DNA of 64,000 bases from Clostridium ragsdalei P11 (GCF_001675165.1 NZ_LROS01000033.1:1-64000), one strand, 5' to 3'; numbered from the stretch's first letter, positions 24,849 to 34,490 are shown. Translations and numbers: made by a program. The notes: generated by a model from the letters alone, not told the origin.

Positions 24849-25754
24849 ATGAAAAATAAAAATATAAAAGATTTAATTGCTCTAGTTTTATTGATTTTCT
24901 TTATAATTGGTGTACATAGTGTTTACAAAACTAAACTTGTATCTTCAAATGACCAAAAAAAGGTCGATAATAAATCAAATGTAAAGTTTGATAAAAAAAA
25001 TCAAACAAATATAAAAAAGGTATCACCTGTTAAGGATAGAGAATTTACAGGAAATAATTTAAAATATAACTCTGAGTCTATTCCTATTTTATATTATCAT
25101 TCCATAGATTATGAAAAGGGAAATGAATTAAGGGTGCCAAAGGGAAAATTTAGAGAACAGATGAAGTATTTAAAGGACAATGGATATACTACCCTTACTT
25201 TAAATGAACTTTATAATTTTTTGGCTTATAATAAACCAGTTCCTAATAAATCTGTAGTGATAACTCTTGATGACGGATATAAGGATAACTATGAGAATGC
25301 TTTTCCTGTTTTAAAGGAGTTTGGATTTAAGGCTACTGTGTTTATGATTACAAGTAGTATAAATAACGAGAAAGATTTTTTAACTTCCAGTGAGTTAAAG
25401 CAAATGGATAGTTATGGTATGGATATTGAAAGTCATACAGTAAATCACGATAAACTTGATAGGTTAACTTATGACAAACAAATACAGACTTTAAAAGATT
25501 CAAAGGAATTCTTAGAAAAACTTCTTAATAAAAAAATAAAGTATATTGCATATCCTTATGGCAAATGGAATGAAAGTGCCATAAAGGCATTAAAGACAGA
25601 AGGATATAGTATGGCTTTTACTACAGCAGGGGGGTGGGCTAATAAGGACCAAGGAATATATACTTTGCACAGAGTATATGTAAGTGAAAAGTATGGAATG
25701 AACGAATTTAAAAGACGGCTTACGAATAGTAATTATGAAAATACCAACAAGTGA
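24849..25754 (+). CDS. Polysaccharide deacetylase family protein, membrane-anchored
   Basis: Encodes about 301 residues from the ATG at 24849 (an in-frame TTG at 24831 is possible but poorly spaced). The N-terminal anchor is DLIALVLLIFFIIGVHSVY, followed by a Lys/Asn-rich linker. The catalytic domain is of the IcaB/PgaB-like branch: PILYYHSID, VITLDDGYKDNYENAFP, SHTVNHDKLD and YPYGKW. It is not closely similar to the preceding deacetylase. It lies 170 bases after it with the same orientation and is probably part of a wall-modification group with the next gene. Confidence 0.9.
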   Translation: MKNKNIKDLIALVLLIFFIIGVHSVYKTKLVSSNDQKKVDNKSNVKFDKKNQTNIKKVSPVKDREFTGNNLKYNSESIPILYYHSIDYEKGNELRVPKGKFREQMKYLKDNGYTTLTLNELYNFLAYNKPVPNKSVVITLDDGYKDNYENAFPVLKEFGFKATVFMITSSINNEKDFLTSSELKQMDSYGMDIESHTVNHDKLDRLTYDKQIQTLKDSKEFLEKLLNKKIKYIAYPYGKWNESAIKALKTEGYSMAFTTAGGWANKDQGIYTLHRVYVSEKYGMNEFKRRLTNSNYENTNK

Positions 25755-25824
25755 AGACTTTTACCTAGAGTAATACGTTCAAGTAATAAAATAATTAAAA
25801 TTGAAATATTTGGGGGGGAAAAAA

Positions 25825-27321
25825 TTGAATAAGAATGTAAAGACACTTATAATAACAGCAGCTTTTGCACTAGTTGCTTTTCAATTTAAGGTATCTGCAA
25901 ATTCTTCACTGGGATCTCCTAGGATAAATATTGATACCAATAAAGAGTGGACTGTTAAATTCAGCAGCAATTTGGAACCAAGTACTGTAAATAGTACTAA
26001 CATACAAGTTACTGATAAAAATAATGTTCAGGTTCCTGTGGCAGTAACTTTGGGAAATGATCCAAGTACTGTGATGGTAAGTCCTAAGGTATCAGGATAT
26101 GATCCAAGTGAAAAATATAATCTTGTTATAGGGGAAGGATTAAAATCAGCTTCAGGAAAAAATTTGTCCAACCCTTTAAGTATGCAGTTTACTACAAGTA
26201 ATAAATATTCAGATGGGACAGGTTATACAGATCTTCCTAAAATAACTTCCAACAAATTTGAATATGTACCACTTTTGTCATCCGAGAAACAAGGCTTTTT
26301 AATACAATGTGATAGTTCATCAGATGTTCAGTATAGAATTTTTGTAAATGGACAAAACGATAAAGAAGGAAGTTATACTGAGCTTACAAATGGATATACT
26401 AATGAAGAAAGCGGAAAAATAACATCTTTAAAAACGTTGAGTGCAGGTACTAACGGTGAAAAATACAAAGCAGTAATTTATGTAAAAAGGACAGGAGTTA
26501 CTGGAGCCCATAAAGATGGAAATACAGAATATGATAATTATTTTGTAGATTATTTTAGATGTGTGGATAATGTAGATAGTAAGTCTAGTGAATTTGTAAA
26601 TTATGATATAGCTTTAGACGATATGGTAAATACACAGTTAAATTCGGATAGTACACCTGTATTTGTAGCAGCTAATGTAATGGACAATGCTGCAACTAAA
26701 AATCAGATAAAATATTATGCTGATCCAAATAATTTTCTTGACAGTTATGGTAAATATCAATTTTTAAAGCTTACATATTCTGATGGTGTTACAGCAGATA
26801 GTCTAAATAATTTTCTAAAAGGAAAAGGAATTTTTGATGGAAAAGGACAAGCATTTTTAGATGCAGCTAAAAATAATAATATAAGTGTATCTTATTTAGT
26901 TTCACATGCTATGCTTGAAACAGGAAATGGTACTTCTAAGCTCGCAAATGGTGGAGCAACAGATAGTAGTGGAAATTATATTTATGGAGTACCTGTATAT
27001 AATTTCTTTGGAATAAATGCAACAGACGATAATGCTGTTTTAAATGGAACTAAAACTGCATATGAGAATGGATGGACTACTGTAGAGAGAGCTATTTCAG
27101 GTGGAGCGCAGTGGATAGGAAAGTGGTATATAAACAATCCGTCAACAAATCAAAACACTATTTATAAAATGAGGTGGAATCCTGGGAATCCCGGACAGCA
27201 TGAATATGCTACGGATATATCTTGGGCATATAAACAAATACCAAATATAATAAAGGAAATGCAGGATATAACAGCAGGTTCTAATTTAACATTAGAATTT
27301 GAAATACCTAAATATAAATAA
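25825..27321 (+). CDS. Secreted glucosaminidase with N-terminal Ig-like (Big_5-type) domain
   Basis: Encodes about 498 residues from a TTG preceded by GGGGGGG; the in-frame TTG at 25801 lies upstream of that site. A signal peptide (TLIITAAFALVAFQFKVSA) is followed by an Ig-like domain, about residues 27-130: INIDTNKEWTVKFSSNLEPS ... SASGKNLSNPLSMQFTT. A middle domain follows. The C-terminal glucosaminidase domain has VSYLVSHAMLETGNGTSKLA with the catalytic Glu, YNFFGINA and W-rich repeats near the end. It probably cuts between GlcNAc and MurNAc. The Ig-like domain resembles the start of the amidase at 45682. Confidence 0.88.
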   Translation: MNKNVKTLIITAAFALVAFQFKVSANSSLGSPRINIDTNKEWTVKFSSNLEPSTVNSTNIQVTDKNNVQVPVAVTLGNDPSTVMVSPKVSGYDPSEKYNLVIGEGLKSASGKNLSNPLSMQFTTSNKYSDGTGYTDLPKITSNKFEYVPLLSSEKQGFLIQCDSSSDVQYRIFVNGQNDKEGSYTELTNGYTNEESGKITSLKTLSAGTNGEKYKAVIYVKRTGVTGAHKDGNTEYDNYFVDYFRCVDNVDSKSSEFVNYDIALDDMVNTQLNSDSTPVFVAANVMDNAATKNQIKYYADPNNFLDSYGKYQFLKLTYSDGVTADSLNNFLKGKGIFDGKGQAFLDAAKNNNISVSYLVSHAMLETGNGTSKLANGGATDSSGNYIYGVPVYNFFGINATDDNAVLNGTKTAYENGWTTVERAISGGAQWIGKWYINNPSTNQNTIYKMRWNPGNPGQHEYATDISWAYKQIPNIIKEMQDITAGSNLTLEFEIPKYK

Positions 27322-27331
27322 TAAATATAAT

Positions 27332-27375
27332 AAAAACACTATCAAAATCAATGATGATTAGATAGTGTTTTTTAT
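27332..27375. terminator. Bidirectional terminator
   Basis: AAAAACACTATC and GATAGTGTTTTTT pair, with A-run on one side and T-run on the other. It serves the glucosaminidase and the convergent small genes. Confidence 0.85.
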
Positions 27376-27561
27376 TTAAATAATTCCTTCACTTTTTAGT
27401 ATATTTTCCAATTCGTTTACTTTGTCGTAAAGAAGATGAAATTTGTCTTTCAATACCTGATTCTGTGAGCTGTCTCTCATGATGGCTTTTTCCAAACTTT
27501 CAATAACTGACAGAGCTTCGTCGATATCTTGTTGGGCCAAATTTAAAGTGTTTTCTTTCAT
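27376..27561 (-). CDS. Small helical protein of unknown function
   Basis: Encodes 61 residues (MKENTLNLAQQDIDEALSV...), acidic and predicted all-helical, with heptad-like spacing in IDEALSVIESLEKAI and VNELENILKSE. AGGAG is 7 bases before the ATG. It follows the next gene by 12 bases on the same strand. Family not recognised. Confidence 0.6.
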   Translation of the reverse strand: MKENTLNLAQQDIDEALSVIESLEKAIMRDSSQNQVLKDKFHLLYDKVNELENILKSEGII

Positions 27562-27573
27562 TAATAATTCTCC

Positions 27574-27816
27574 TTAATTTAATATATTTTTTATTTTTGA
27601 TAAATCTTCATCTTCTACAAATGGTGCACAAAATTGAAAAGTTTTTTCATGGCCGCATTCTGAACATACACAATTACAAACATCGTAGGGGATACCATCA
27701 ACTATGGATACATTTGAATTTTCAGCTAAATATTCTCCTCCACATATTTCACAGGGAGTATCATTTATAACTAGATATTCACTTTCTATATATTTCATTA
27801 TATCTCTAATGGTCAT
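27574..27816 (-). CDS. Small Cys-rich (zinc-ribbon-like) protein
   Basis: Encodes 80 residues with CEICGG, CNCVC and SECGH, so five Cys arranged in CxxC pairs that could hold one zinc. GGAGGTTAAT precedes the ATG. It resembles uncharacterised clostridial CxxC small proteins. It leads a two-gene unit with the 61-residue protein. Confidence 0.65.
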   Translation of the reverse strand: MTIRDIMKYIESEYLVINDTPCEICGGEYLAENSNVSIVDGIPYDVCNCVCSECGHEKTFQFCAPFVEDEDLSKIKNILN

Positions 27817-27996
27817 TATTAACCTCCAATTTAAAAATTATCACAACATAAATGGTAACACTATTAAAAGGGATTTTCAATCATTTCATCTCTATAAAAT
27901 CCATCTACTTATAGGTAATTTTATATTCTTATTATCATATATTAGTTATATGATAAATATTTGTATATTTTGGATTATAGGGGGAGTGGTTATATT

Positions 27997-28572
27997 GTGA
28001 TAAACATTATATGGTTTTTTATTTTAGCCTTTGGAATAGGGTTTGGAATATTATCTGGAAGGGGAGAGGCAGTGTCCAAGTCTATTATAGCTTCTTCAGA
28101 TGCTTCAGTAAAACTTATGATAAGTCTTTTGGGAATAATGTGTCTCTGGTGTGGAGTAATGAAAATAGCAGAGAAAAGTGGCCTTATGAATAAAATAGCA
28201 AGTTTAATGAGACCCATTTTGAAAGTTTTGTTTAAGGATGCATCTAAAGATGAAAGAGCTATAGGGCCAATAGTTATGAACTTAACTGCTAATATGATGG
28301 GATTATCTAATGCAGCCACTCCTTTTGGAATAAAAGCTATGGATCAGCTTAGTAATCTCAATAAAAAGAAAGAAGAAGCAAGTGATGATATGGCGCTTTT
28401 TTTAGTTTTAAATGCAGCTTGCATACAGCTTGTCCCAACTACGGTTATATCTATAAGAGCGGCAATGGGATCTAAAAATCCTGCAGAAACAATAATACCA
28501 GCCATAATTACAACTACTATATCTGCAATAGTAGGGGTAGTATGTTGTAAAATTCTCCAGAGATATTTTTAA
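27997..28572 (+). CDS. spmA: Spore maturation protein A
   Basis: Encodes about 191 residues from a GTG with GGGGGAG upstream. It is a hydrophobic protein with about five membrane segments and the nucleoside-recognition (Gate) domain features: GEAVSKSIIASSDASVKLMISLLGIMCLWCGVMKIAE and NMMGLSNAATPFGIKAM. SpmA and SpmB are needed for proper dehydration of the spore core and heat resistance in Bacillus and Clostridium. spmB follows 25 bases downstream. Confidence 0.93.
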   Translation: MINIIWFFILAFGIGFGILSGRGEAVSKSIIASSDASVKLMISLLGIMCLWCGVMKIAEKSGLMNKIASLMRPILKVLFKDASKDERAIGPIVMNLTANMMGLSNAATPFGIKAMDQLSNLNKKKEEASDDMALFLVLNAACIQLVPTTVISIRAAMGSKNPAETIIPAIITTTISAIVGVVCCKILQRYF

Positions 28573-28597
28573 CTTTATTTAAAAGGAGTAGGGTAGA

Positions 28598-29116
28598 GTG
28601 AAGTACATAATAAAAGCAATAATACCAATAATTATTATATTTATGGTTACCTATGGTCAAATGAAAAAAGTTAGGGTATATGAATGTTTTGTAGAAGGAG
28701 CCAAGGAAGGGATAGATATATGTATTAAGATATTTCCGTACCTACTAGCAATGATAATAGCAGTAGGGGTTTTTAGAGAATCTAAAGCTTTAGATTACTT
28801 TATAGGATTTGTAAAACCTGTAGTAAAATTTATAGGACTTCCTCCTGAAGTAGTACCTCTTGTGCTTGTAAAGCCCTTATCAGGCAGTGGGGCTCTTGGA
28901 ATATTCGCTGAAACTTTAAGTAAATTTGGACCAGATAGTTACATAGGTAGAATTTCCTCTATAATTATGGGTTCTACGGAAACTATATTTTATACTCTTA
29001 CAGTTTATTTTGGAGCAGTTGGTATAAAAAAAATAAGGCATACCCTTTGGGCGGCAGTAATGGCAGATATAACTGCAATAATCACAGCAGTTATAGTAAC
29101 TAGAATTATGTTTTAA
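28598..29116 (+). CDS. spmB: Spore maturation protein B
   Basis: Encodes 172 residues from a GTG. The domain KECxxGAKEGI-like region reads FVEGAKEGIDICIKIFPYLLAMIIAVGVF, followed by GLPPEVVPLVLVKPLSGSGALGIFAE and GSTETIFYTLTVYFGAVGIK, all diagnostic of SpmB. It forms an operon with spmA. Confidence 0.94.
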   Translation: MKYIIKAIIPIIIIFMVTYGQMKKVRVYECFVEGAKEGIDICIKIFPYLLAMIIAVGVFRESKALDYFIGFVKPVVKFIGLPPEVVPLVLVKPLSGSGALGIFAETLSKFGPDSYIGRISSIIMGSTETIFYTLTVYFGAVGIKKIRHTLWAAVMADITAIITAVIVTRIMF

Positions 29117-29209
29117 TTGAAAATTGGTATGAAAGTTTATATTTTACCTTATAATAATTAGTTGTATAATATATAGTATAATTCATAATTATTCGGGATG
29201 TGAGTTAAG

Positions 29210-29788
29210 TTGTTAAGGTGGAAAGAGCTCTATGAAGAATGTTTAAATTGTCATAAATGTAGTTTAGGAGATAAGAGAACTAATATGGTTTTTGGAGATG
29301 GAAATCCTAAGGCACATATTATGTTTATAGGAGAAGCACCAGGAGCAGATGAGGATAGAACGGGAATACCTTTTGTAGGTAGGGCAGGTCAGCTTTTGAC
29401 GAAAGCTCTTGAGGCACTTGATTTATATAGGGAAAAGGATTATTACATATGTAACATTTGTAAGTGCAGGCCCCAAAATAACAGAACTCCTTATGAGCAG
29501 GAAGAAGAAGCCTGTATTCCATATTTGAGAAATCAAGTAGCACTTATAAGGCCTAAAATAATAGTTTGTCTCGGTGCAACTGCTATGAGCTGCATATTGG
29601 GAAAGGATTGGAGAATTACAAGAGATAGAGGAAAGTGGGTTGAAAAAAAAGGTTTTTATATGACTGCAACTTTTCATCCTTCAGCAGTTTTAAGAGATGT
29701 GAATAAAAAATCTGCATTTTGGGAAGATTTAAAAAGTATAAAAAAGAAAAATGAAGAAATTTTTCAAACAAAAAATGTTGACACATAA
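29210..29788 (+). CDS. Family 4 uracil-DNA glycosylase (Fe-S)
   Basis: Encodes 192 residues from a TTG. Motif A is [23 protein letters not shown], and motif B is HPSAVLRD near the C-terminus. The Fe-S ligands are seen as Cys in CLNCHKC near the N-terminus and in [17 protein letters not shown]. Family 4 enzymes remove uracil from DNA and are typical of clostridia and thermophiles. The promoter of the following metG leader overlaps the stop codon. Confidence 0.92.
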   Translation: MLRWKELYEECLNCHKCSLGDKRTNMVFGDGNPKAHIMFIGEAPGADEDRTGIPFVGRAGQLLTKALEALDLYREKDYYICNICKCRPQNNRTPYEQEEEACIPYLRNQVALIRPKIIVCLGATAMSCILGKDWRITRDRGKWVEKKGFYMTATFHPSAVLRDVNKKSAFWEDLKSIKKKNEEIFQTKNVDT

Positions 29789-29806
29789 AATTATATGACA
29801 TATTAT
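29778..29806 (+). promoter_or_regulatory. Promoter of the metG leader
   Basis: -35 TTGACA at 29778-29783, a 17-base spacer and -10 TATTAT at 29801-29806. It overlaps the end of the UDG gene. Confidence 0.82.
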
Positions 29807-29814
29807 ATTGTTAA

Positions 29815-30083
29815 ATACTGTGAAGGAAAGAGTAGTAAATTAGTTTGCACAAAGAGAGTCGGCAGGTTTGGGTGAGAGCCGAATGCAATAAGATTTATGA
29901 ATATGGCTCTAGAGTATATCGCTTGAAATAATAGTAGAGTGGTACGGTAGTAACCGTTACATTACAAGGTAATGAATAGTTACTTAATGATGCTTTTATT
30001 GTGAAGTAAAAGTAAAGTAGAGTGGTAAAGCGTAATTTACGCCTCTATGTGGAAAGAATTTTTCCATATGGGGGTTTTTTTAT
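29815..30083 (+). promoter_or_regulatory. T-box riboswitch leader of metG (methionine)
   Basis: A leader of about 320 bases. It has AGAGAGTCGGCAGGTTTGGGTGAGAGCCGA, split over the Stem I base and AG-rich distal loop. An ATG specifier candidate lies at 29903-29905 in GAATATGGC. The antiterminator T-box AGAGTGGTAAAGCG is at 30019-30032, and a terminator hairpin with T-run ends at about 30083. Uncharged tRNA-Met would pair with the T-box and allow read-through into metG. A second T-box-like AGAGTGGTACGG occurs at 29936-29947. Stem I boundaries are estimated. Confidence 0.82.
30042..30083 (+). terminator. T-box terminator before metG
   Basis: CCTCTATGTGGAAA pairs with TTTCCATATGGGGG, followed by seven T. 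Its left arm would also pair with the T-box antiterminator (AGAG with CTCT). Confidence 0.85.
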
Positions 30084-30137
30084 ATGAAAAAATAATTAGA
30101 AATACAATAAAACTAGAAGAAAAAGGGAGAGAAAAAC

Positions 30138-32072
30138 ATGACCAAGAAAACTTATTATATTACTACGCCAATTTATTATCCATCTGCAAAACTTCATATA
30201 GGAAACACCTATACTACTGTAGCAGCAGATGCTCTTGCAAGATTTAAAAGGCTTACAGGTTATGATGTTATGCTTTTGACAGGAACAGATGAACATGGAC
30301 AGAAGATTCAGAGATTAGCTGAAGCAAAGGGCGTTACTCCTATAGAATATGTGGACGAAATAGTTGCTGGAATTAAAAAGCTGTGGGATATGATGAATAT
30401 AAGTTATGACAAGTTTATACGAACTACAGAGGGCTACCATGTTAAGGCAGTTCAAAAAATATTTAAGAAATTGTATGACCAAGGTGATATATATAAGGGA
30501 AGTTATGAGGGATTATATTGTACACCTTGTGAATCCTTTTGGACAGAAACCCAAGCAGCAGATGGAAAGTGTCCTGATTGTGGAAGACCAGTAGAGAAAA
30601 CTAAGGAAGAAGCATATTTCTTTAAAATGTCAAAATATGCGCCTAAACTTATAAAGTATATTGAGGATCATCCTGATTTTATACAGCCTGAATCTAGAAA
30701 GAATGAGATGTTAAATAATTTCTTAAGGCCTGGACTTCAAGATTTGTGTGTTTCTAGGACATCTTTCAATTGGGGAATACCTGTAACTTTTGATGAAAAA
30801 CACGTAATATATGTTTGGATAGATGCTCTTGCAAATTATATAACAGCTCTTGGATACGGTAGTGAAAATGAAGAGTTATACAATAAGTACTGGCCAGCAG
30901 ATGTACATCTAGTTGGTAAAGACATATTAAGGTTTCATACAATTTATTGGCCTATAATGCTTATGGCATTAGGACTTCCTGTTCCTAAAAAGGTATTCGG
31001 ACACGGATGGCTTCTGGTAGATGGGGGAAAGATGTCAAAGTCAAAGGGAAATGTAGTAGATCCTGTAGTTTTAGTAGATAATTTTGGTGCAGATGCTGTT
31101 AGATATTATCTATTGAGAGAAATACCATTTGGTTCAGATGGATTGTTTAATAATGAAATATTTATAAAAAGAATTAATGCAGATTTAGCTAATGATTTGG
31201 GAAATTTATTATCTAGAACTTGTGCTATGGTTGAAAAATATTTTGATGGAGTAGTGCAAGAACCAATAAAAAAAGAACAAATTGATGATGAACTTATAAA
31301 TTTAGCATTAGAAACTCCTGAAAAAGTAGAGAAGAATATGAACGATTTAAGAATACCAGAAGCTTTAGATAATATATGGGATCTTATAACTAGATCAAAT
31401 AAATATATAGATGAAACTACACCATGGATATTAGCTAAAGATGAGGCTAAAAAAGATAGGCTTGGAACAGTGCTTTACAATCTTTTAGAGTCACTTAGAA
31501 TAATATCTGTATGTGTTTCTCCATATTTACCTGAAACAAGCACTAAAATGTATAAACAACTTAATACAAACGTTGTTTCCTGGGATAGTATAGCCTCTTT
31601 TAATGGAACTAAAGCTGGAACAAAGATAAGTAAGGGAGAGTTATTATTTCCTAGAATAGATGTAGATAAAAAAATAGAGGAATTAAATAAACTAAAAGAA
31701 GAAAAAAAAGCAGCACAGAGTTCTAATGAAAAATCTTTAAAAAAACAAATAACTATAGATGATTTTGATAAAATAGATTTAAGAGTTGCTAAAGTTTTAA
31801 AATGTGAAAACATAAAAGGATCCAATAAACTACTTAAATTTCAACTTCAAATGGGAAAGGAACAGAGGCAGGTAGTTTCAGGAATTGCAAAGTATTATAA
31901 GCCAGAACAGCTTGTGGGCAAATATGTAGTATTTGTAGCAAATTTAAAACCTGTAAAATTAAAAGGTGAAATTTCAGAAGGAATGATATTATCTGCAGCT
32001 TCAGATGATGATAGTAAATTATCCATACTATCACTTTCTGATGAAATCCCAAGTGGAAGCACAGTAAGGTAA
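30138..32072 (+). CDS. metG: Methionyl-tRNA synthetase with C-terminal tRNA-binding domain
   Basis: Encodes 644 residues, the long form. Class I signatures: HIGN in PSAKLHIGNTYTT, and KMSKS in GKMSKSKGNVVDP. A zinc module carries CTPC and CPDC pairs in the connective region. The anticodon-binding domain is followed by a C-terminal EMAP/Trbp111-like domain (ITIDDFDKIDLRVAKVLKCE ... GMILSAASDD) that helps tRNA binding. It charges tRNA-Met. Controlled by the T-box leader upstream. Confidence 0.97.
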   Translation: MTKKTYYITTPIYYPSAKLHIGNTYTTVAADALARFKRLTGYDVMLLTGTDEHGQKIQRLAEAKGVTPIEYVDEIVAGIKKLWDMMNISYDKFIRTTEGYHVKAVQKIFKKLYDQGDIYKGSYEGLYCTPCESFWTETQAADGKCPDCGRPVEKTKEEAYFFKMSKYAPKLIKYIEDHPDFIQPESRKNEMLNNFLRPGLQDLCVSRTSFNWGIPVTFDEKHVIYVWIDALANYITALGYGSENEELYNKYWPADVHLVGKDILRFHTIYWPIMLMALGLPVPKKVFGHGWLLVDGGKMSKSKGNVVDPVVLVDNFGADAVRYYLLREIPFGSDGLFNNEIFIKRINADLANDLGNLLSRTCAMVEKYFDGVVQEPIKKEQIDDELINLALETPEKVEKNMNDLRIPEALDNIWDLITRSNKYIDETTPWILAKDEAKKDRLGTVLYNLLESLRIISVCVSPYLPETSTKMYKQLNTNVVSWDSIASFNGTKAGTKISKGELLFPRIDVDKKIEELNKLKEEKKAAQSSNEKSLKKQITIDDFDKIDLRVAKVLKCENIKGSNKLLKFQLQMGKEQRQVVSGIAKYYKPEQLVGKYVVFVANLKPVKLKGEISEGMILSAASDDDSKLSILSLSDEIPSGSTVR

Positions 32073-32093
32073 TGTGAATTTTATATAATTCAA

Positions 32094-32318
32094 CTTTGGC
32101 ACATGTGAAATTTTTACTTAATATAAAAAATTGTAAAGCAAAGCTTTTGAAAATAACAAAGTTCAAATAACAAAGAACAGATAAAAATGATTTTCCTCGT
32201 ACCTCAGGAAATCTATAATTTAAATATTTTCTGACGTTAGAAAGAAAATTATCCTTATTTGATATTTGAACTTTGAACTTTAAAAAAATTGCTTTGCAAT
32301 TTTTTTAAACTGCCAAAG
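32094..32318. repeat. Fold-back repeat element C, copy 1
   Basis: About 225 non-coding bases between metG and tatD, with ends CTTTGGCA and TGCCAAAG. The long internal arms pair imperfectly: AAAAAATTG-AAAGCAA and AAAGTTCAAAT-A occur on both sides. The apex contains CCTCGTACCTCAGG. A second copy lies at 43068-43306 with the core in the opposite orientation. No reading frame of note. Confidence 0.75.
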
Positions 32319-32346
32319 AATTTAAAATTAGGTTAGGAGAAGTCAT

Positions 32347-33123
32347 ATGGAACTAAACATATTTGATGCCCATGCGCATTATGATGATGAAGAATTTGAT
32401 GAAGATAGGAATAAAGTAATAGAAGAGTTGAAGAAAAACAATATAGTTGGAGTATTAAATTGTGGATCTTCTATTGAAGGAGCTAGAGCATCTGTTAAAT
32501 TAGCAGATAAACATGATATGTTTTATGCAGCAGTAGGAGTGCATCCTGAATATTCTGACGTATTTACTGATGATATATTAGAAGAATTAAAAATTTTAGC
32601 TAAAAATAAAAAAGTAAAGGCAATTGGGGAGATAGGGCTTGACTATTATTACAAAGAAAATCCTCCGAAAGAAGTGCAAAAAGCTGTATTTATAAAGCAG
32701 ATGAAATTAGCAGATGAATTAAAATTACCGGTAATTATACACGATAGGGAAGCTCATGAAGATACTTTAAATATAGTAAAACAGTTTAAGAATGTTATTG
32801 GAGAAATACATTGCTTTTCTGGAAGTGTTGAAATTGCAAGGGAATTTTTAAAATTAGGATATTACATAGGATTTACAGGGGTAGTAACTTTCAAAAATGC
32901 AAAGAAAGCTGTTGAGGTTGCAAGGGAAGTACCCTTTGATAGAATTTTAGTTGAGACAGACTGTCCCTATATGGCTCCGGTTCCTTTTAGAGGAAAGAGA
33001 AATAGATCTGAATATATAAAATTTATTATAGCTAAGATAGCTGAAATCAAAGGCGTAGAGGATAGTAAAATAAGCCAATTAACAATTTTTAACATGAAAC
33101 AGTTGCTTAATATGGTAAAATAG
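32347..33123 (+). CDS. tatD: TatD-family metal-dependent DNase
   Basis: Encodes 258 residues. Metal ligands: DAHAHYDDEEF at the N-terminus, GEIGLDYYYKENP with the bridging Glu, IHDREAH, IHCFSG and ETDCPYMAP. TatD/YabD proteins are 3'-5' exonucleases acting on DNA, linked to repair and fragmentation. The position after metG is the Bacillus yabD position. Confidence 0.95.
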   Translation: MELNIFDAHAHYDDEEFDEDRNKVIEELKKNNIVGVLNCGSSIEGARASVKLADKHDMFYAAVGVHPEYSDVFTDDILEELKILAKNKKVKAIGEIGLDYYYKENPPKEVQKAVFIKQMKLADELKLPVIIHDREAHEDTLNIVKQFKNVIGEIHCFSGSVEIAREFLKLGYYIGFTGVVTFKNAKKAVEVAREVPFDRILVETDCPYMAPVPFRGKRNRSEYIKFIIAKIAEIKGVEDSKISQLTIFNMKQLLNMVK

Positions 33124-33385
33124 TGTAAAATTAAAGAGAGGTTTTATTAAATCTATTTTTAGTAATAAAAATAGATTTAACAGCATAGTTTATATAATAG
33201 GCACTTTAAACCACCAAAAAAATAGCATAGACTGTAGGTTGAGTAGAAAACTCCAATTAGTAGGTTTAATGCGAGTTATTTACTCATGAAGTATAATATC
33301 GGAATCATAAATAATTATTTTATTTATAGTTTTATGCACAAGGCTGCATTTAACATTTTATAACAGTCTTAATGCAGAGTGATAT
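33124..33385. other. Intergenic region between tatD and the yabE-like gene
   Basis: About 260 bases. At 33147-33180 a hairpin of TTAAATCTATTTTTA and its complement could end tatD transcription, though it lacks a T-run. A weak CTGCATT/AATGCAG pairing occurs near 33353-33378. No gene, riboswitch or dispersed-repeat module was recognised; a search for a c-di-AMP riboswitch-like sequence found none. Confidence 0.45.
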
Positions 33386-33414
33386 TTGACATGATTTTGG
33401 GTTCCATTTATAAT
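33386..33414 (+). promoter_or_regulatory. Promoter of the yabE-like gene
   Basis: TTGACA at 33386-33391, a 17-base spacer and TATAAT at 33409-33414, both consensus. The leader to the ATG at 33450 is short, which rules out the upstream ATG at 33420 as start. Confidence 0.85.
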
Positions 33415-33449
33415 GGAATATGTCGCTCTCGCCCAGAGGAGGTATTTTT

Positions 33450-34490
33450 ATGGTGGAAAAGTTTAAGACTTACTTGAAAAAATATTTTCCAAATGGCCTT
33501 AGAGTAGAAATTATTGCAGTTGTAATTTTATCTATTTTAATCGGAGTAGTATTTAGTACAAGAAAGACAATAGTTGTTTCAGTAGATGGAAGTAGTAAGA
33601 ATATTACTACGTTTTGTAATACTTATAGAAAGGTTCTGGATAATAATGGAATCAGCATAGGGCCTAAGGATAAAGTGAAGCCTAGTCTAGACAATAGGGT
33701 GGAAAATAACACCACGTTGAAAATCAAAAGAGTAGTAAAAGTTAAAGTAGAAGTTGACAATAAAAAGTTGAATTTAGAGTCTGCCGAGGATAATGTTGAA
33801 GATATGTTAAAGGCAGAGAAGATAGGAATTTCAAAACTTGATATAGTATATCCATCCAGAAAGCATGCGTTGAAAAAGGGAATGAATGTAGTAGTGACTA
33901 GGGTTAAAACAAAAGACCTAAAAGAGGACAGACCTATAAACTATGACACAATTTTGAAAAGTGACGAGCAGGTTGAAAATGGAACTAAAAAGGTTGTGCA
34001 AGAAGGACAAAATGGAGAGAGGGAGACTGTGACTAGGGTTGTATACCAAAATGGTAAAGAGGTTTCGAAAAAAGTAATTAGCGAAATCATAAAAAAACAG
34101 CCGGTACAAAAAGTCATAGCCATAGGAACATTGACCAATTATACTCCGTCTAGAGGAACTAATCTTAACTATGTTGAATCACTGCAAATGAGGGCAACTG
34201 CATATACTGCAGATTATGCCAGTACAGGCAAGAGTCCTGGAGATCCAGCATTTGGTATAACTGCATCTGGCACTGTAGCCAGGAGAAATAATGGAGATTA
34301 TAGTTCAGTAGCAGTTGATCCTAGAGTAATACCACTTGGTACGAAGCTTTATATAGAAGGTTATGGTTATGCTATAGCAGAAGATACAGGTGGGGCTATC
34401 AAGGGAAATAGATTAGATTTATTTTTTGATTCTAGCTCAGAAGTAGACAACTGGGGTGTAAGATGGGTTAATGTTTATGTAATTAGGTAG
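33450..34490 (+). CDS. yabE: YabE-like cell-wall protein: DUF348, G5 and 3D domains
   Basis: Encodes about 346 residues; the ATG at 33450 follows AGAGGAGG. An N-terminal anchor (IIAVVILSILIGVVF) is followed by two DUF348 (ubiquitin-like) repeats and a G5 domain (DEQVENGTKKVVQEGQNGE...). The C-terminal 3D domain has three Asp in AVDPRVIPLGT, AEDTGG and RLDLFF. The 3D domain resembles lytic transglycosylase MltA and the resuscitation-factor family. B. subtilis YabE at the same locus is a wall-turnover autolysin candidate. Ends with its own terminator. Confidence 0.9.
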   Translation: MVEKFKTYLKKYFPNGLRVEIIAVVILSILIGVVFSTRKTIVVSVDGSSKNITTFCNTYRKVLDNNGISIGPKDKVKPSLDNRVENNTTLKIKRVVKVKVEVDNKKLNLESAEDNVEDMLKAEKIGISKLDIVYPSRKHALKKGMNVVVTRVKTKDLKEDRPINYDTILKSDEQVENGTKKVVQEGQNGERETVTRVVYQNGKEVSKKVISEIIKKQPVQKVIAIGTLTNYTPSRGTNLNYVESLQMRATAYTADYASTGKSPGDPAFGITASGTVARRNNGDYSSVAVDPRVIPLGTKLYIEGYGYAIAEDTGGAIKGNRLDLFFDSSSEVDNWGVRWVNVYVIR

